64,000 bases of DNA from Galeopsis tetrahit (lineage: Eukaryota > Streptophyta > Magnoliopsida > Lamiales > Lamiaceae). The first letter of the stretch is position 1, and each line of letters starts with the position of its first letter. The stretch spans positions 60,694,063-60,758,062 of the forward strand of contig OY776120.1 of NCBI GenBank assembly GCA_963675135.1. Reading direction: 5' to 3'. A program made the position numbers and the translations under genes. The notes under the pieces are model-generated. The model was not told the DNA's origin and made no database searches. It worked only from the letters and a program-made list of their open reading frames with translations. This document shows, piece by piece, positions 1-10,490 of this stretch.

Positions 1-1484
1 TTCTTAATGTTCTTGATTAAACAACTCAAACAAATATCAAACAGTAAAGTAAAGAACACAGAATTTTATAGTGGTTCGACAAATGTCTACATCCACTCTC
101 ACAACTCCAGTTGTGAAGTTTTATTACTCTTCTTGAGCTTCTTGTGGCTTAAAGTCCCAAGATTAAGACTTTGATCTTTTCGATTATACCACCAGGTATA
201 TCTTCGATCTACTAGTAATTCTCCAAGTAACTAGCACACTTGTTTTACAAAATACAAACTTAAACTTGAAAAGTAAAACTTCTCTTTGAATAGCCTTTGA
301 ATCTTCTCTTCAAATCAGTGGCTCTTCTTGCTTTGATTTCCTTAACTCTGTGAGTTCTTGCTTGTAGACTTGCTCTTTGAATTCTTCTAAGATCAGTAAT
401 TGTTCAGTAGTAGCAGTAGTCTCTTCAAGTAGGATATCATACAGTATTTATAGAATTTAGTATGACAGTTAGCAGTTTGTGAACTAACTCTCAACTAACT
501 CTAAAACTGTTTTTGTTGTAACTTCTTCTTGTAACCGACTTTGTAACTTCCTTCAACTTCCAAGTCAGCATATCTTCAATAAATCTTCAGTTACACCTTA
601 AATAAGTTTTCCAAACTTATTCTTCAAATTTACCAAATCAGCACAGTAACTTACTGTTCTGATTTTTACTCTTCGGATTTTACTCTGCTGATTTTTACTC
701 TTCGGATTCAATCAGCACAGTAACTTAAAACCGTTCAAAACTTCTCCAGATTTCTTCTAAGCTCTTCTTCAACTCTTCTTTGAAGTCTTCTTAGTCTGAA
801 GTAGTCCTCTGAGTCTTCATTAGTCTTCTTTAGTCTTCTGATCTTCTTCTAATCTATTTCTAATCTAGTGTTCTGATTTTACTGTTCTGAACTTTACAAA
901 GCGGAATACAACAAAATACAACTTTACAAATATAAAACCTATCTATACATCAACTGAACTATATACAGATGAGTATTTCTAAGTCCTATACTATAAGCTG
1001 TCTATACAATACAAAACATCAGCTTAGTTCCTAGTATTCATATATCAGATCAGTAACCAATAAGATCAGTAACTCATAAGATCAGTAAACACTTAAGATC
1101 AGTAACTTACATAAGACCAGTAAACATCTAAGATCAGTAAGTACATAAGATCAGTAAGTATATCAGATCAGTAACTCAGATTTCAAATATCTCATATAAG
1201 ATCACTAAAATTATTCTCAGTTTTCATACTCAGATCAGTAATCTTATTCCAAATGACTCAGTTAAGATCAGTAATTTTACCTTTGATATTACTTCATAAG
1301 ATCAGTAAACTTACTTCAGTTAGCATTAAGATCAGTAATCTCAATTTAAGTTTCTCATCAGATTAATAAGCTTATATTCAGATGACTTAGTTAAGATGAC
1401 TTAGAACCACATATATCACTAACTTTAAGTTGCTTTTGGCCATCAAAACATACTTTCATCAACTAGAATATTGTTTATAGGAAA
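1..1484 (-). mobile_element. Ty1/copia (Sirevirus-like) LTR fragment A
   Basis: On the minus strand this matches the LTR that ends at 5700. It shares the stretch around the words GTCGAACCACTATAAAATTC, the block near 950-1050 and the promoter block. A TATA-type word (TATTTATA, 445-452) lies in the expected place. The copy runs off the left edge of the window, and it lacks the first roughly 26 bases of the LTR, the part starting TGTTGGGATATGAATCC that is seen in the neighbouring copy. It abuts LTR fragment B directly at about 1484. No coding sequence is seen in it. Confidence 0.8.
1046..1339 (-). repeat. Array of about 13 copies of AAGATCAGTAA inside the LTR
   Basis: The word AAGATCAGTAA (TTACTGATCTT in LTR orientation), or a one-base variant of it, occurs about 13 times by eye, at irregular 14-45 bp spacing. 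It lies in the upstream part of the LTR, before the TATA box, where enhancers sit in plant LTRs. The sister LTR starting at 4423 has only three or four copies in its shorter equivalent region, so copy number differs within the family. A regulatory role is inference. Confidence 0.75.
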
Positions 1485-2733
1485 ATGTCTAGAGGGGGTG
1501 AATAGACTTTTCAAAATCTTTCAATATATCAGAATACACAATGCAGAATTTATCAGATTAACAATGAGCCCAACAAGTTTATACTCAACTAATTCGATGA
1601 ACACTGTTCTTGTCTATTGTAGATGCAAATTAATCAATTAAACAATTAATCAAGTAATCAACAAATAGAAAAATAAAGTAAACGACATAAGATTTATAGT
1701 GGTTCGACAACTTGTCTACATCCACTCTCACAACTCCAGTTGCGAAATTCTTATTACTCTTCTCTTTGAGTAGTGTGTTCTTGTGGCTTAGAGTCCCAAG
1801 AAATAAGACTTTGATCTTTTCGACTACACTTCCAAGTGTATCTTCGATCTAACTAGCTATTTTACAAGTAACTAGCAACTTGAACAAAAACTGTAAAATA
1901 AAACTTCTCTTTAGCTCAGTAGTAGCCTTCTTCGATTTCTTCACTTGTCTTCTGGCTTGAACTTTCTGAACTTGAACTCTGTGAGTTTGTTTGCTTCGAA
2001 TATTTCAGTAAAATGTATCAGTATTGCGAGTTTCAGTAGTCTTGAATCGTTGAATACCTTGGGGTATTTATAAACTTCTGAATATCAAGAACTTTCTGTT
2101 AACAACAACCTTTTCTTGATAACTGACTTCTAACTGCTTCTTCTTATCCTTCCACGCTTTTCTTCAGTTAATTAGTTATTCCATAACTAATTCTTCAACA
2201 TAACGACCTTATCTTCATACGCGTTTCCATCTTTAAGCAGTTTCTTCTTTTAACTTGCGCACTTGTCTAGTCTCCATACTTAGACAAATCTTCAGTCTTC
2301 TTCAGCACTTGTCTTGTCTTGCGCGAGCTCTAATCTTCAATAGTAGACTTCGATATAGAACCAATCTATACTAGTCCTATCATCTAATCCTAACAAGACT
2401 ATTACATTACTTTAAGCTTTATAAAACAGCTTAGTCAACTTAAGTCTATACATCAATATAAACTATCATATGAACTATGAGCTTCTATACAATGATTAAA
2501 TAGCTCAGTATAAAACCTAACAATCATATAACATAGTACTTATAAAACGTACTTGTCTTTTCTTTCAAACTTAAACTTTTCTTTCTTATTCAACTTTGTA
2601 CTTTACTGGTCTTCACAAGACGACTTCCATAACTAGAACAGTCCATACTTGGAAAATATTCAAGTCTACTTTTGGCTTATCAAAACTCAACTCATCATCA
2701 AATAGAACTTGTATCAGGATTCATATCCCAACA
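1485..2733 (-). mobile_element. Ty1/copia (Sirevirus-like) LTR fragment B
   Basis: This is a second minus-strand LTR of the same superfamily. Its 5' terminus is intact: reading the minus strand it starts at 2733 with TGTTGGGATATGAATCCTGA. It ends at about 1485 just after the conserved GTCTATTCACCCCCTCTAG block, so it lacks the last 40-odd bases including the terminal CA. A TATA-type word is at 2065-2072. Its right end cuts into an Athila/Tat-like gag fragment. No second flank is available, so no TSD can be shown. Confidence 0.8.
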
Positions 2734-3277
2734 CATATGCATCCATTCTCTCCATCATGTGTGCAATGAGGAGTTTTTCGATAGTAGTCCTACCCTCATT
2801 GCTTGGTGGCCAATACTCATTGCTTTCCCACTCTTGATATTGATAATGAGAGGTAGCTTGTTGCATTTGATGATCGTACTCAAAGCTGCTCTCATTATCA
2901 TACCAATTTCCTTCCGAAGCTCCATGGAATTCAAAGCAAGGTTCCTCCATGTATGGAGGAGGAGGTGGGGGATACTCTTCTTCAAGTGGTGGGGGAGGAT
3001 ATGGATGTTGTTGAGGAGGAGGATACTGATGTGGAGGTGGAGGATAATATCCTTGAGGAGGAGGATACTGATGTGGAGGTGGAGGATAATATCCTTGAGG
3101 AGGAGGTAATGCTTCTTCATTCGTTCAATCTTGATAATAGGAGGAAACTTGTTGAATATGATAGTGGTGATCAAAGTTCCTCCAATCATCGTAGCTCACA
3201 TCTCCATGTTGTGGAGGATAAATCATATCACGTTGATCATAGCAATGATTCCACGGGTATTGATTATATCCATCCAT
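2734..3277 (-). pseudogene. Athila/Tat-like retrotransposon gag N-terminal fragment
   Basis: On the minus strand a reading frame starts at the ATG ending at 3277 (MDGYNQYPWNH...). It runs past one in-frame TGA near 3129 and stays open until the LTR at 2733 cuts it. The start lies about 130 bp downstream of a tRNA-Asp-type primer site, where gag begins in Athila/Tat elements. The middle is a proline/tyrosine-rich repeat (GYYPPPPHQYPPP twice), followed by an acidic Gln-rich segment. The fragment at 30913-31555 has the same opening and the same YDNE.SFEY..QMQQA motif. I cannot assign a domain beyond gag by position. Confidence 0.6.
3015..3098 (-). repeat. Two tandem 42-bp units encoding a Pro/Tyr-rich repeat
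   Basis: Two nearly identical 42-bp units lie head to tail. In the minus-strand gag frame each unit encodes QGYYPPPPHQYPPP. The unit length is a multiple of three, so expansion keeps the frame. Degenerate PPPP segments continue to about 2950. Confidence 0.75.
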
Positions 3278-3406
3278 CTAGTCAATAAAGTGCACACCTA
3301 AAAAATAACAAAGTATCAAATTCAAAGTAAACAAAATAACAAAAATAAAATGCTACTAGTAACACCACTCAACAAGTTTCAAGTCCCACGTAAGACTCTC
3401 AACTAA

Positions 3407-3425
3407 GTCCCCGGCAACTGCGCCA
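3407..3425 (-). other. Primer binding site (tRNA-Asp type) of an Athila/Tat-like element
   Basis: On the minus strand the sequence reads TGGCGCAGTTGCCGGGGAC. This differs by one base from TGGCGCCGTTGCCGGGGAC, the usual primer site of Athila/Tat-type Ty3/gypsy elements. It lies six bases from an LTR end of the form ..GAATCA, as expected for first-strand priming. Confidence 0.8.
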
Positions 3426-3431
3426 TTAACT

Positions 3432-4387
3432 TGATTCGTATTTTTTCACACGTTTTAGTAACAACAATAACAATCCCCACAAGCGTATGGGTTCGTTATA
3501 GTTAGGTAAGTATATGACATAGTAGTTATCGTCCAAGGACCTAGTTGAATGAATGTGGAGCCCTAAAACTATAAGTCAAAATGGTGTTATAGAAGTTAAA
3601 CGTGAGAATAAAGCAAATAATAATAAGAAAAAGAAACACTAACTAGACAACTAAAACTAACTCTCAAGATGAAAGTGCAAGTGGAAGAATTGCTTCGGGT
3701 ATCTTCCTTATGTGGGGTCACTAATGAATTAACAAATTAATCACAACAATTAAGCCTATTGTCTTGAATTATGCTAAAGGCTATCATATATATATGTAGA
3801 CCCGCTCGAAAGACATAGGTGAACACGTGCATTGATTAGCAATTATAGGATCTAATCAAATACCATAAGCTCCTAAGATAGTGTCTCATAAGCACTTTCA
3901 ACACGGTTACTAATGCTTATGAGACGGTCTCTCACCAATCTCCTAGACGACCTCTAATCGATTAATGTCTAATGTTGTCAATCTAAGCAATTAATCCTCT
4001 CTCGGTTAAGCTAATTACTATTAAACTCATATTAATTACTCAAGTTTTTCACACATATCCCAATCATGCAAACCCAACTCTCGTTGCAATTCACAAAATC
4101 GTAAATGCTAGCTAATAGAAATGATCAACTAATTTAATCAAACAAACCACAACAATATAAACAATTAAATTCAAGACATAGACTAAAATATGAAATTAAT
4201 CCATAAATATACTAATTATCCACACAATTCCAACACCCAAAGCAATAAGAAATTAACCCATAACTAAAACAAGAAAATTAATATAAAATTGACTACAAAA
4301 CATGAGTTAAAATGAAATCACTAAACAATGTTGAAATTAAAAAAATATAGCACCTCAAGGTATTCAAATTCTTCAATCTCACAATAG
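3432..4387 (-). mobile_element. Athila/Tat-like Ty3/gypsy LTR, 5' end truncated
   Basis: The left boundary TGATTCGTATTTTTTCAC is the 3' terminus of a minus-strand LTR, and the primer site lies just beyond it. The same terminus (GAATCA) closes the solo LTR at 21902-23419. The body has the usual features of these LTRs: AT-rich, no ORF, and a GTGGGGATTG-type block before the end. The right side ends where a 35-bp scrap of copia pol begins, so the LTR start is missing and there is no TSD. Confidence 0.65.
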
Positions 4388-4422
4388 TATGAATCTGTAC
4401 AAGCATATAATCCTTTCCTAAA
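4388..4422 (+). other. 35-bp scrap of copia pol joined to an LTR
   Basis: About 34 bases here match the pol gene at 9841-9874 with one mismatch, including the core ACAAGCATATAATCC. That pol segment lies in the linker between integrase and RT. Directly after it, LTR sequence begins at an internal position. The scrap marks a recombination or template-switch junction at the 5' end of element 1. Confidence 0.75.
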
Positions 4423-5700
4423 TCCTTTCCTTAACTGAGTCATATGAAATAAGTTTACTGATCTTAATGAGATATTGAATAACTGAGTTACTAATCTTAT
4501 TGTGTTTACTGATCTGATATATGAACTGTTAGGAACTAAGCTGATGTTTTGTAATGTATAGACAACTTATAGTATAGGACTTAGATATACTCTTCTGTAT
4601 ATAGTTCAGTTGATGTATATATAGGTTTTATAGTTGTAAAGTTGTATTCTATTGTATTCAGCATTGTAATAGTTTAGAACAGTAGTTTAGAACACTAGAT
4701 TAGAAGAAGATCAGAAGACTAATGAAGACTCAGAAGACTACTTCAGAATAAGAAGACTTTAAAGAAGAGTTGAAGAGAAGCTTAGAAGAATTCTTGAGAA
4801 GTACAGAACAGTTTTGAGGACTGTGCTGACTGGCTCAGAACAGTAAAAATCAGAACAGTAAGTTACTGTGCTGATTTGGTGAATTTGAAGAATAAGTTTG
4901 GAAAACTTATTTAAAGAGTAACTAAAGATATATTGAAGATATGCTGACTTGGAATAAGAAGGAAGTTACAAAGTCGGTTACAAGAGGAAGTTACAAAAAC
5001 AGTTTTAGAGTTAGTTCACAAACTGCTAACTGTCAAACTAAGTTCTATAAATACTGTATGATCTCCTACTTGAAGAGACTACTGCTACTACTGAACAATT
5101 ACTGATCTTAGAGAAACCAAGAGCAAGTCTACAAGCAAGAACTCACAAAGTTAAGGAAATCGAATTAAGGAGAAGCCACTGAATTGAAGAGAAGAAATCA
5201 AAGGCTACTCAAAGAGAAGTTTACTTTTCAGTTTAAGTTTGTGTTTTGTAAAATAAGTGTGCTAGTTACTTGTAGAATTACTAGTAGATCGAAGATACAC
5301 TTGGAAGTGTAATTAAAAAGATAACAGTCTTAATCTTGGGACGTTAAGCCACAAGAAACTCAAGGAAGAGTAATAAAACATCACAACTGGGATTGTGAGA
5401 GTGGATGTAGACTTATTGGTCGAACCACTATAAAATTCTGTGTTCTTTATTTTCTGTTTGATATTTGTTTGATATTTGTTTAAACAAGAACAGTAGAATT
5501 TACTAAGTAAAGATCTAAATAAAAGTTGAGTATAAAACTAAATCTGGAAGTACTGATCTGACTCAGTAAGAACAGTACTATTCAGAACACTATTCCGCAT
5601 TATAAACTCTGATATTTTGAAAGATTTTTGAAAGTCTATTCACCCCTCCCCTCTAGACTTTCTTAGCTTACTTCAATCTTAACTCAACTTGGGACCAACA
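4423..5700 (+). mobile_element. 5' LTR of copia element 1 (5' truncated)
   Basis: This LTR ends in ..GGGACCAACA at 5700, followed after two bases by a tRNA-Met primer site, so its right boundary is secure. It lacks roughly the first 300 bp compared with fragment A. A TATAAATA box is at 5046-5053. The segment 5440-5700 reappears as the 3' LTR piece at 10236-10490. It carries no ORF. Confidence 0.85.
5046..5053 (+). promoter_or_regulatory. LTR TATA box
   Basis: TATAAATA lies in the middle of the LTR. The same word occupies the same position in the related LTR copies (445-452 and 2065-2072, minus strand). Confidence 0.55.
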
Positions 5701-5702
5701 AG

Positions 5703-5714
5703 TGGTATCAGAGC
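5703..5714 (+). other. Primer binding site (tRNA-Met) of copia element 1
   Basis: TGGTATCAGAGC is the standard initiator tRNA-Met complement used by plant Ty1/copia elements. It lies two bases after the LTR end. Confidence 0.9.
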
Positions 5715-5860
5715 AGTAGTTCTTTGGACTGCTGTTTCTTGATAACCTTGTAGATCTTGAGGGAAATCTCACTGATCTTGCTACTATTTCTTGATATTTG
5801 TCATATCTGAATACTTGAAAACTATCTGCTATACTACTGATCTTATTTGTCTAATCAAAC

Positions 5861-8416
5861 ATGGATGACACTAATGTGAACAAACTCCCTAAGTTCAAGA
5901 TTGCAGATTATGACTACTGGAAGCTTAGGATGGAGGCCATCTTTAGCTCAACACATGATCTGATGGTGTCTGTGGTGACTGAAGGACCAATTGTCACCAT
6001 GGTGGAAAACACTGCAGTTCTGGATCCTTCTAAACCAGTTGGAGCACTGGTCCCTAAACCAAGGTCAGAACTGACTTCTGAAGAAATGCGACAAAACAAT
6101 TTGGATAGTCTTGCTAAGAATTATATTTTACACACCTTGCCAAATGAGTATCTTGGAAAAGTGTTAAAATGTAAGACTGCAAAGCAAATGTGGGACAAAT
6201 TGGCTATTCTTTGTGAAGGTACTACACTGATCAAAGAAAGCAAATTATCCACAGCTGTCCAAAGGTTTGAAACATTTAAGATGAAGCCAGGAGAAACAAT
6301 TGATGAATTGGATACTCGATTTACAAAGATTATGAATGATCTTGATGTGTTAGGAAAAACTTATACTGAAAGAGAAGTTAACCTGAGAATCTTGAAAGTT
6401 TTGGATGAGAGGTGGAAAATGGTCAAGATGATCATTAAAACCACACAAGACATTGATTCTTGGCCAGCAGAAACTATGTTCCAAACCCTTAAGGCACATG
6501 AGTTTGAGTTAGATGAAGAAGATCCTATTACTGTGATTCATAAGGATAAGGATGCCTTTAAGGACATAGCTTTTAAAGCCTCTACCTCTAAGGGGTCTAG
6601 ATCATCTAATTCTAAGGCCTCAAGCATAAAATATGAACTAGATAGTTCGGATCTTAGTCTGAAAGATCAGATGAGCCTTATGATCAAAAGATTTGATAGA
6701 CTAAATAAGAGGTATGGTAGATACAAGAGATTCTATAAGGAAACCAAGAGTTCTAGTAACAGGGACTCTTCTGTGAACAGAAGGGATCAAAACTCTTCTG
6801 AAAGAAGGGATGAGATCTCTAATGAGAAAATGAGAGATAGGAACTCATCTGATAAGAGGGATAGAAAGTATTCTGATAAGAAAGACAGGAACTCAATTGA
6901 CAAGCATGACAGGAACTGAAATCATTCACCTCCTAAGAGAACTTCTAACAATCCTGTTTGCTATAATTGTGATAAGCCAGGTTATTATGCTTATGAATGT
7001 CCTGATCTGAGTTCTGAAGATCGAGAAGAAAGGAAAGCCAGAAGAGATCGAAAATATGCCAAGGGTAAGAAGGCAATGATGGCATACAATGATTCTGATT
7101 CGGAATCAGAAGAGGTGCCATCGTCTTCATCTGAATACCCCTCTAGCAATGAAAATGAAGCCTTCATAGCAGATGATGGACTGGTAATGATGGCCAAAAT
7201 AAATGATGAGGTATCATCTGCTAACTCTTTTCAATCTTGCAAAAATTCTGACACTGATGAAAGTGATGCTGCTGATAGCAGTGTAGGAAGTAGTCTTCAT
7301 CATTCCCATGGAGTGACTGAAGAAGACCTTCTACAAGCTAACAAAGCATTCATTGAAATCAGTGATGAGAATATAACTTTAAAGCAAGAAATCATTAATC
7401 TAAAAGAAGCTCAGTTGAAAGTGGATCCTAATATAGTTTTCATAAATGCAAGACTATCAGAAGAGTTGTCCCAACTCCAAAAAAAGTATGCATCCATTGA
7501 CAAACTATATCAGGGTATGCTTAAAACTCAAGCCAAAGAGACTAATGAATTCAATGATTTAAAGATTAAATGTGAAAAACTTGAAGAGCGCAATAGATTC
7601 TTAGAATCTGAAGTAGTGAGCCTAGATCGAAAGCTATCTGGGATGATTAACTCTACCAAGATTAATCAAACAATCTCAGACAGATATAGAGCTCCAAATG
7701 ATAAAAGTGGAATACGTACTGATCTGCCTAGTTCCTCTACTTCAGGCTTTAAGAACACTAATGGAGCTAGTTCAAGTTCTTTGCAACTAGATAAAGGAAA
7801 AGAACCTATGATTTATGATAATGATCCAAAACCTAAAGTACAGTCTAAATACATCTCTCCTACTACCAAGAATGGTAAAATGAAGAATGTATTAAGACTA
7901 GTACAGTCAAAACCATACCAGAAGAGTTACACTCCTCTGACCAGATCAGATCAGTCCTGGTATCAGAAGAGACAAACTCAGAACAGTAGGTCAAGACAAG
8001 CACAGGCAAGTTGGGAACAGCCTAGACCTCCTTTTATAAGGCAGTCTCAGCTGTATTCAACTAAACCTAGGAGATTTGTGCCTCATTATCATAACAAACC
8101 TGTTCTTTATCCTCCACCTTTATCTTATGATATCATTTAAGAGGAAAGACCAAAACGCATCTATAAGCCGTATGGTCCACATGCTTTCAGACCATATTCA
8201 AACTATTACAGGCATACTGATCTTACTGAAAAAGGGATAGAACCAAGGAAAGGCTATCTCAGAAAAATAGATCCTAAGTCTGCTGATAATTCTGAAATGG
8301 TTAATAAAGTACTGTTTTGTGATAAATATGGAAGGAAACTGAAGAGGTCCCATTTATTCAAATCCTCAATGTTCATTTGGGTACCTCTCACTACTAATCC
8401 CCAAGGACCCCAATAA
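5861..8416 (+). pseudogene. Copia element 1 gag (long coiled-coil type), broken
   Basis: The ATG at 5861 opens a Ty1/copia Gag with a UBN2/Retrotran_gag_2-like N-terminal domain (DYDYWKLRMEAIF, then a core with QMWDKLAILCEG). A basic Arg/Asp/Ser-rich stretch and a degenerate zinc knuckle at about 6957-7000 follow; the knuckle reads CYNCDKPGYYAYEC, with Tyr replacing the usual His. Next come an acidic Ser-rich region and a long coiled coil (about 7320-7640). Long Gag with a coiled coil is typical of Sireviruses. The frame is constant but carries in-frame stops at 6917-6919, 8138-8140 and 8414-8416. A shift to the pol frame follows. Gag would form the particle in which cDNA is made; this copy cannot encode it whole. 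Confidence 0.8.
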
Positions 8417-8448
8417 ACAAGGGTACCTAAATTATTAAGATCACTACC

Positions 8449-10240
8449 TTGCAGGATCGACTGGACTTATACAAGAAAGGTGGTTCAGTTGGTGAGACCT
8501 GGTACATAGACAGTGGGTGTTCACACCACATGACTGGTACCAAGGCCTTACTTACTGACTATCATGAGAAGGAAGGACCAAAAGTCATCTTTGGAGACAG
8601 CTCCATGGCAATCACAAAAGGATTTGGATTCATCAAGAATGGAGATGTTGAAATCCAAGATGTCTCCTATGTTGAAGGTTTGAAATATAATTTGTTATCT
8701 GTATCTCAATTCTGTGACAGGGGATACAAAGTTCAGTTCAAGACCAAAAGATGTGAAATAATAGACAAAAGGACTCACAATGTTCTACTTGTTGGCACAA
8801 GACAAGGAAGTGTATACATTGTGAATTGCAATAGTTGTCCTAAGAATGCTTGTCTTATTACTAAGAGTCCTAAAGAAAACAGTTGGCTCTGGCATAAACG
8901 CCTCTGCCACCTGAACTTTAAGATAATCAACAAGATTTCTAGAGAACATCTTGTTGAGGGCATTCCTAATCAAATCTATTCCAAATCACAAATGTGTGAC
9001 TCCTGTCAAAAAGGTAAACAGGTAAAGGTTTCATTTAAGTTCATTCCAACTCTTTCAACAAGCAGAGTTTTAGAACTCTTGCATATGGATCTTCATGGTC
9101 CTATCAAACCTCCTACATTGAATGGAAAAGGGTATACTCTGGTTGTAGTAGATGATTACTCTAAGTTTACTTGGGTAGTCTTTCTACACAAAAAGAGTGA
9201 TACACAAACACTACTTCCATATCTATTAAAGAGGTTGCAGGTTGAAAAGGGTCAACCCATTGTCAAGATAAGAAGTGACAAGGGGACTGAGTTTATTAAC
9301 TGTTACATCTCTGACTACTGTTCTAAGTCTGGCATACAGCATTTGGCAAGTGCAGCCAGAACACCTCAACAAAATGGTGTTGCAGAAAGGAGAAACAGAA
9401 CACTAAAAGAAGCATGTAGAGCAATGATTGCAGAATTCAACACACCTCAGAAGTTTTGGGCTGAAGCCATTAACACAGCTTGCCACTCCCAAAACCGAAG
9501 TGCTCTTAATAAGGTACATGGTAAAACACCTTATGAGGTATGGAAAGGCAGAAAACCTAGAGTTTCTTATTTTCATATCTTTGGATGTAAGTGTTTCATC
9601 CATAACAATGGCAAAAGTAAGCTAAATGCTTTTGATGCAAAAGCTGATGAAGGGATATTCTTAGGATACTCTTCAGTAAGCAAAGCATTTAGAGTGTTTA
9701 ATTACTCTACCCTATGTGTGGAAGAAACACCCCATATGGTCTTTGATGAGAATGTGCAGGACTCTGCTGATCATCAGCTCAGTAAGAAAATTGACAAACT
9801 ACAGCTCCAAACCAATAATGAAGATGATGATACAGAAACATATGAATATGTACAAGCATATAATCCTTTCCTAAATGTCCTAGATCAAGATTATGAAAAA
9901 GAAAAGGTAAAAGACAAAGGTAAGTCATCTAAAACTTCTTATATGCCAGAATTGAATGACTGCTCTCCTATGAACAAAACTGCTGATTTAATGCAAAACA
10001 ATGATACTGATCTGCATGATATAAATGATGATAGTATTTCTGTTAAGAATAGAAGGACATGGAAGTCTGCTCATTCTACTGATCTGATTTTAGGAGATTC
10101 CAGTATAGGTGTTAAGACTAGAAAACAATTGTTTGATTCCCAGGAAGAACCTAATAAGTCTCTATTTTGCTGGTGTTGTTTTCTATCATCTATTGAGCCT
10201 AAAACTGTGAATGAAGCTTTAAGTGATAGTTGTTTATTTA
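8449..10240 (+). pseudogene. Copia element 1 pol: protease motif and integrase, RT deleted
   Basis: The frame encodes a retropepsin-like motif (WYIDSGCSHHM, from about 8500), a GAG-pre-integrase HHCC zinc finger (WHKRLCH...CDSCQKGKQ) and an integrase core. The catalytic triad is intact: Asp at 9088 (HMD), Asp at 9277 (RSD) and Glu at 9385 (AERRNRT), with the expected 35-residue gap between the last two. The GVKTR linker follows. The text stops just after the motif that precedes RT (EPKTVNEALSD) and passes into LTR sequence. RT and RNase H are absent. No ATG was chosen, because this is the downstream part of a gag-pol frame. A C-terminal readthrough into the LTR is not real protein. Confidence 0.85.
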
Positions 10241-10490
10241 TTTTCTATTTGATATTTGTTTGATATTTGTTTAAACAAGAACAGTAGAATTTACTAAGTA
10301 AAGATCTAAATAAAAGTTGAGTATAAAACTAAAACTGGAAGTACTGATCTGACTCAGTAAGAACAGTACTATTCAGAACACTATTCCGCATTATAAACTC
10401 TGATATTTTGAAAGATTTTTGAAATTCTATTCACCCCTCCCCTCTAGACTTTCTTAGCTTACTCAATCTTAACTCAACTTGGGACCAACA
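10236..10490 (+). mobile_element. 3' LTR remnant of copia element 1
   Basis: This stretch nearly repeats 5440-5700 and ends in the same GGGACCAACA. Only the 3' portion of the LTR is present; it begins inside a T-rich stretch (TTATTTTCT) shared with pol, which suggests microhomology at the deletion point. At 10491 it abuts the extra ORF of another element. Confidence 0.85.

Noticed and set aside
2672..3288. Overlapping plus-strand frames rich in Arg/Trp and Glu/Asp
   Set aside because: They are shadows of the minus-strand Pro/Tyr-rich gag repeat; the minus-strand frame has homology to another copy at 30913 and the plus-strand frames have none.
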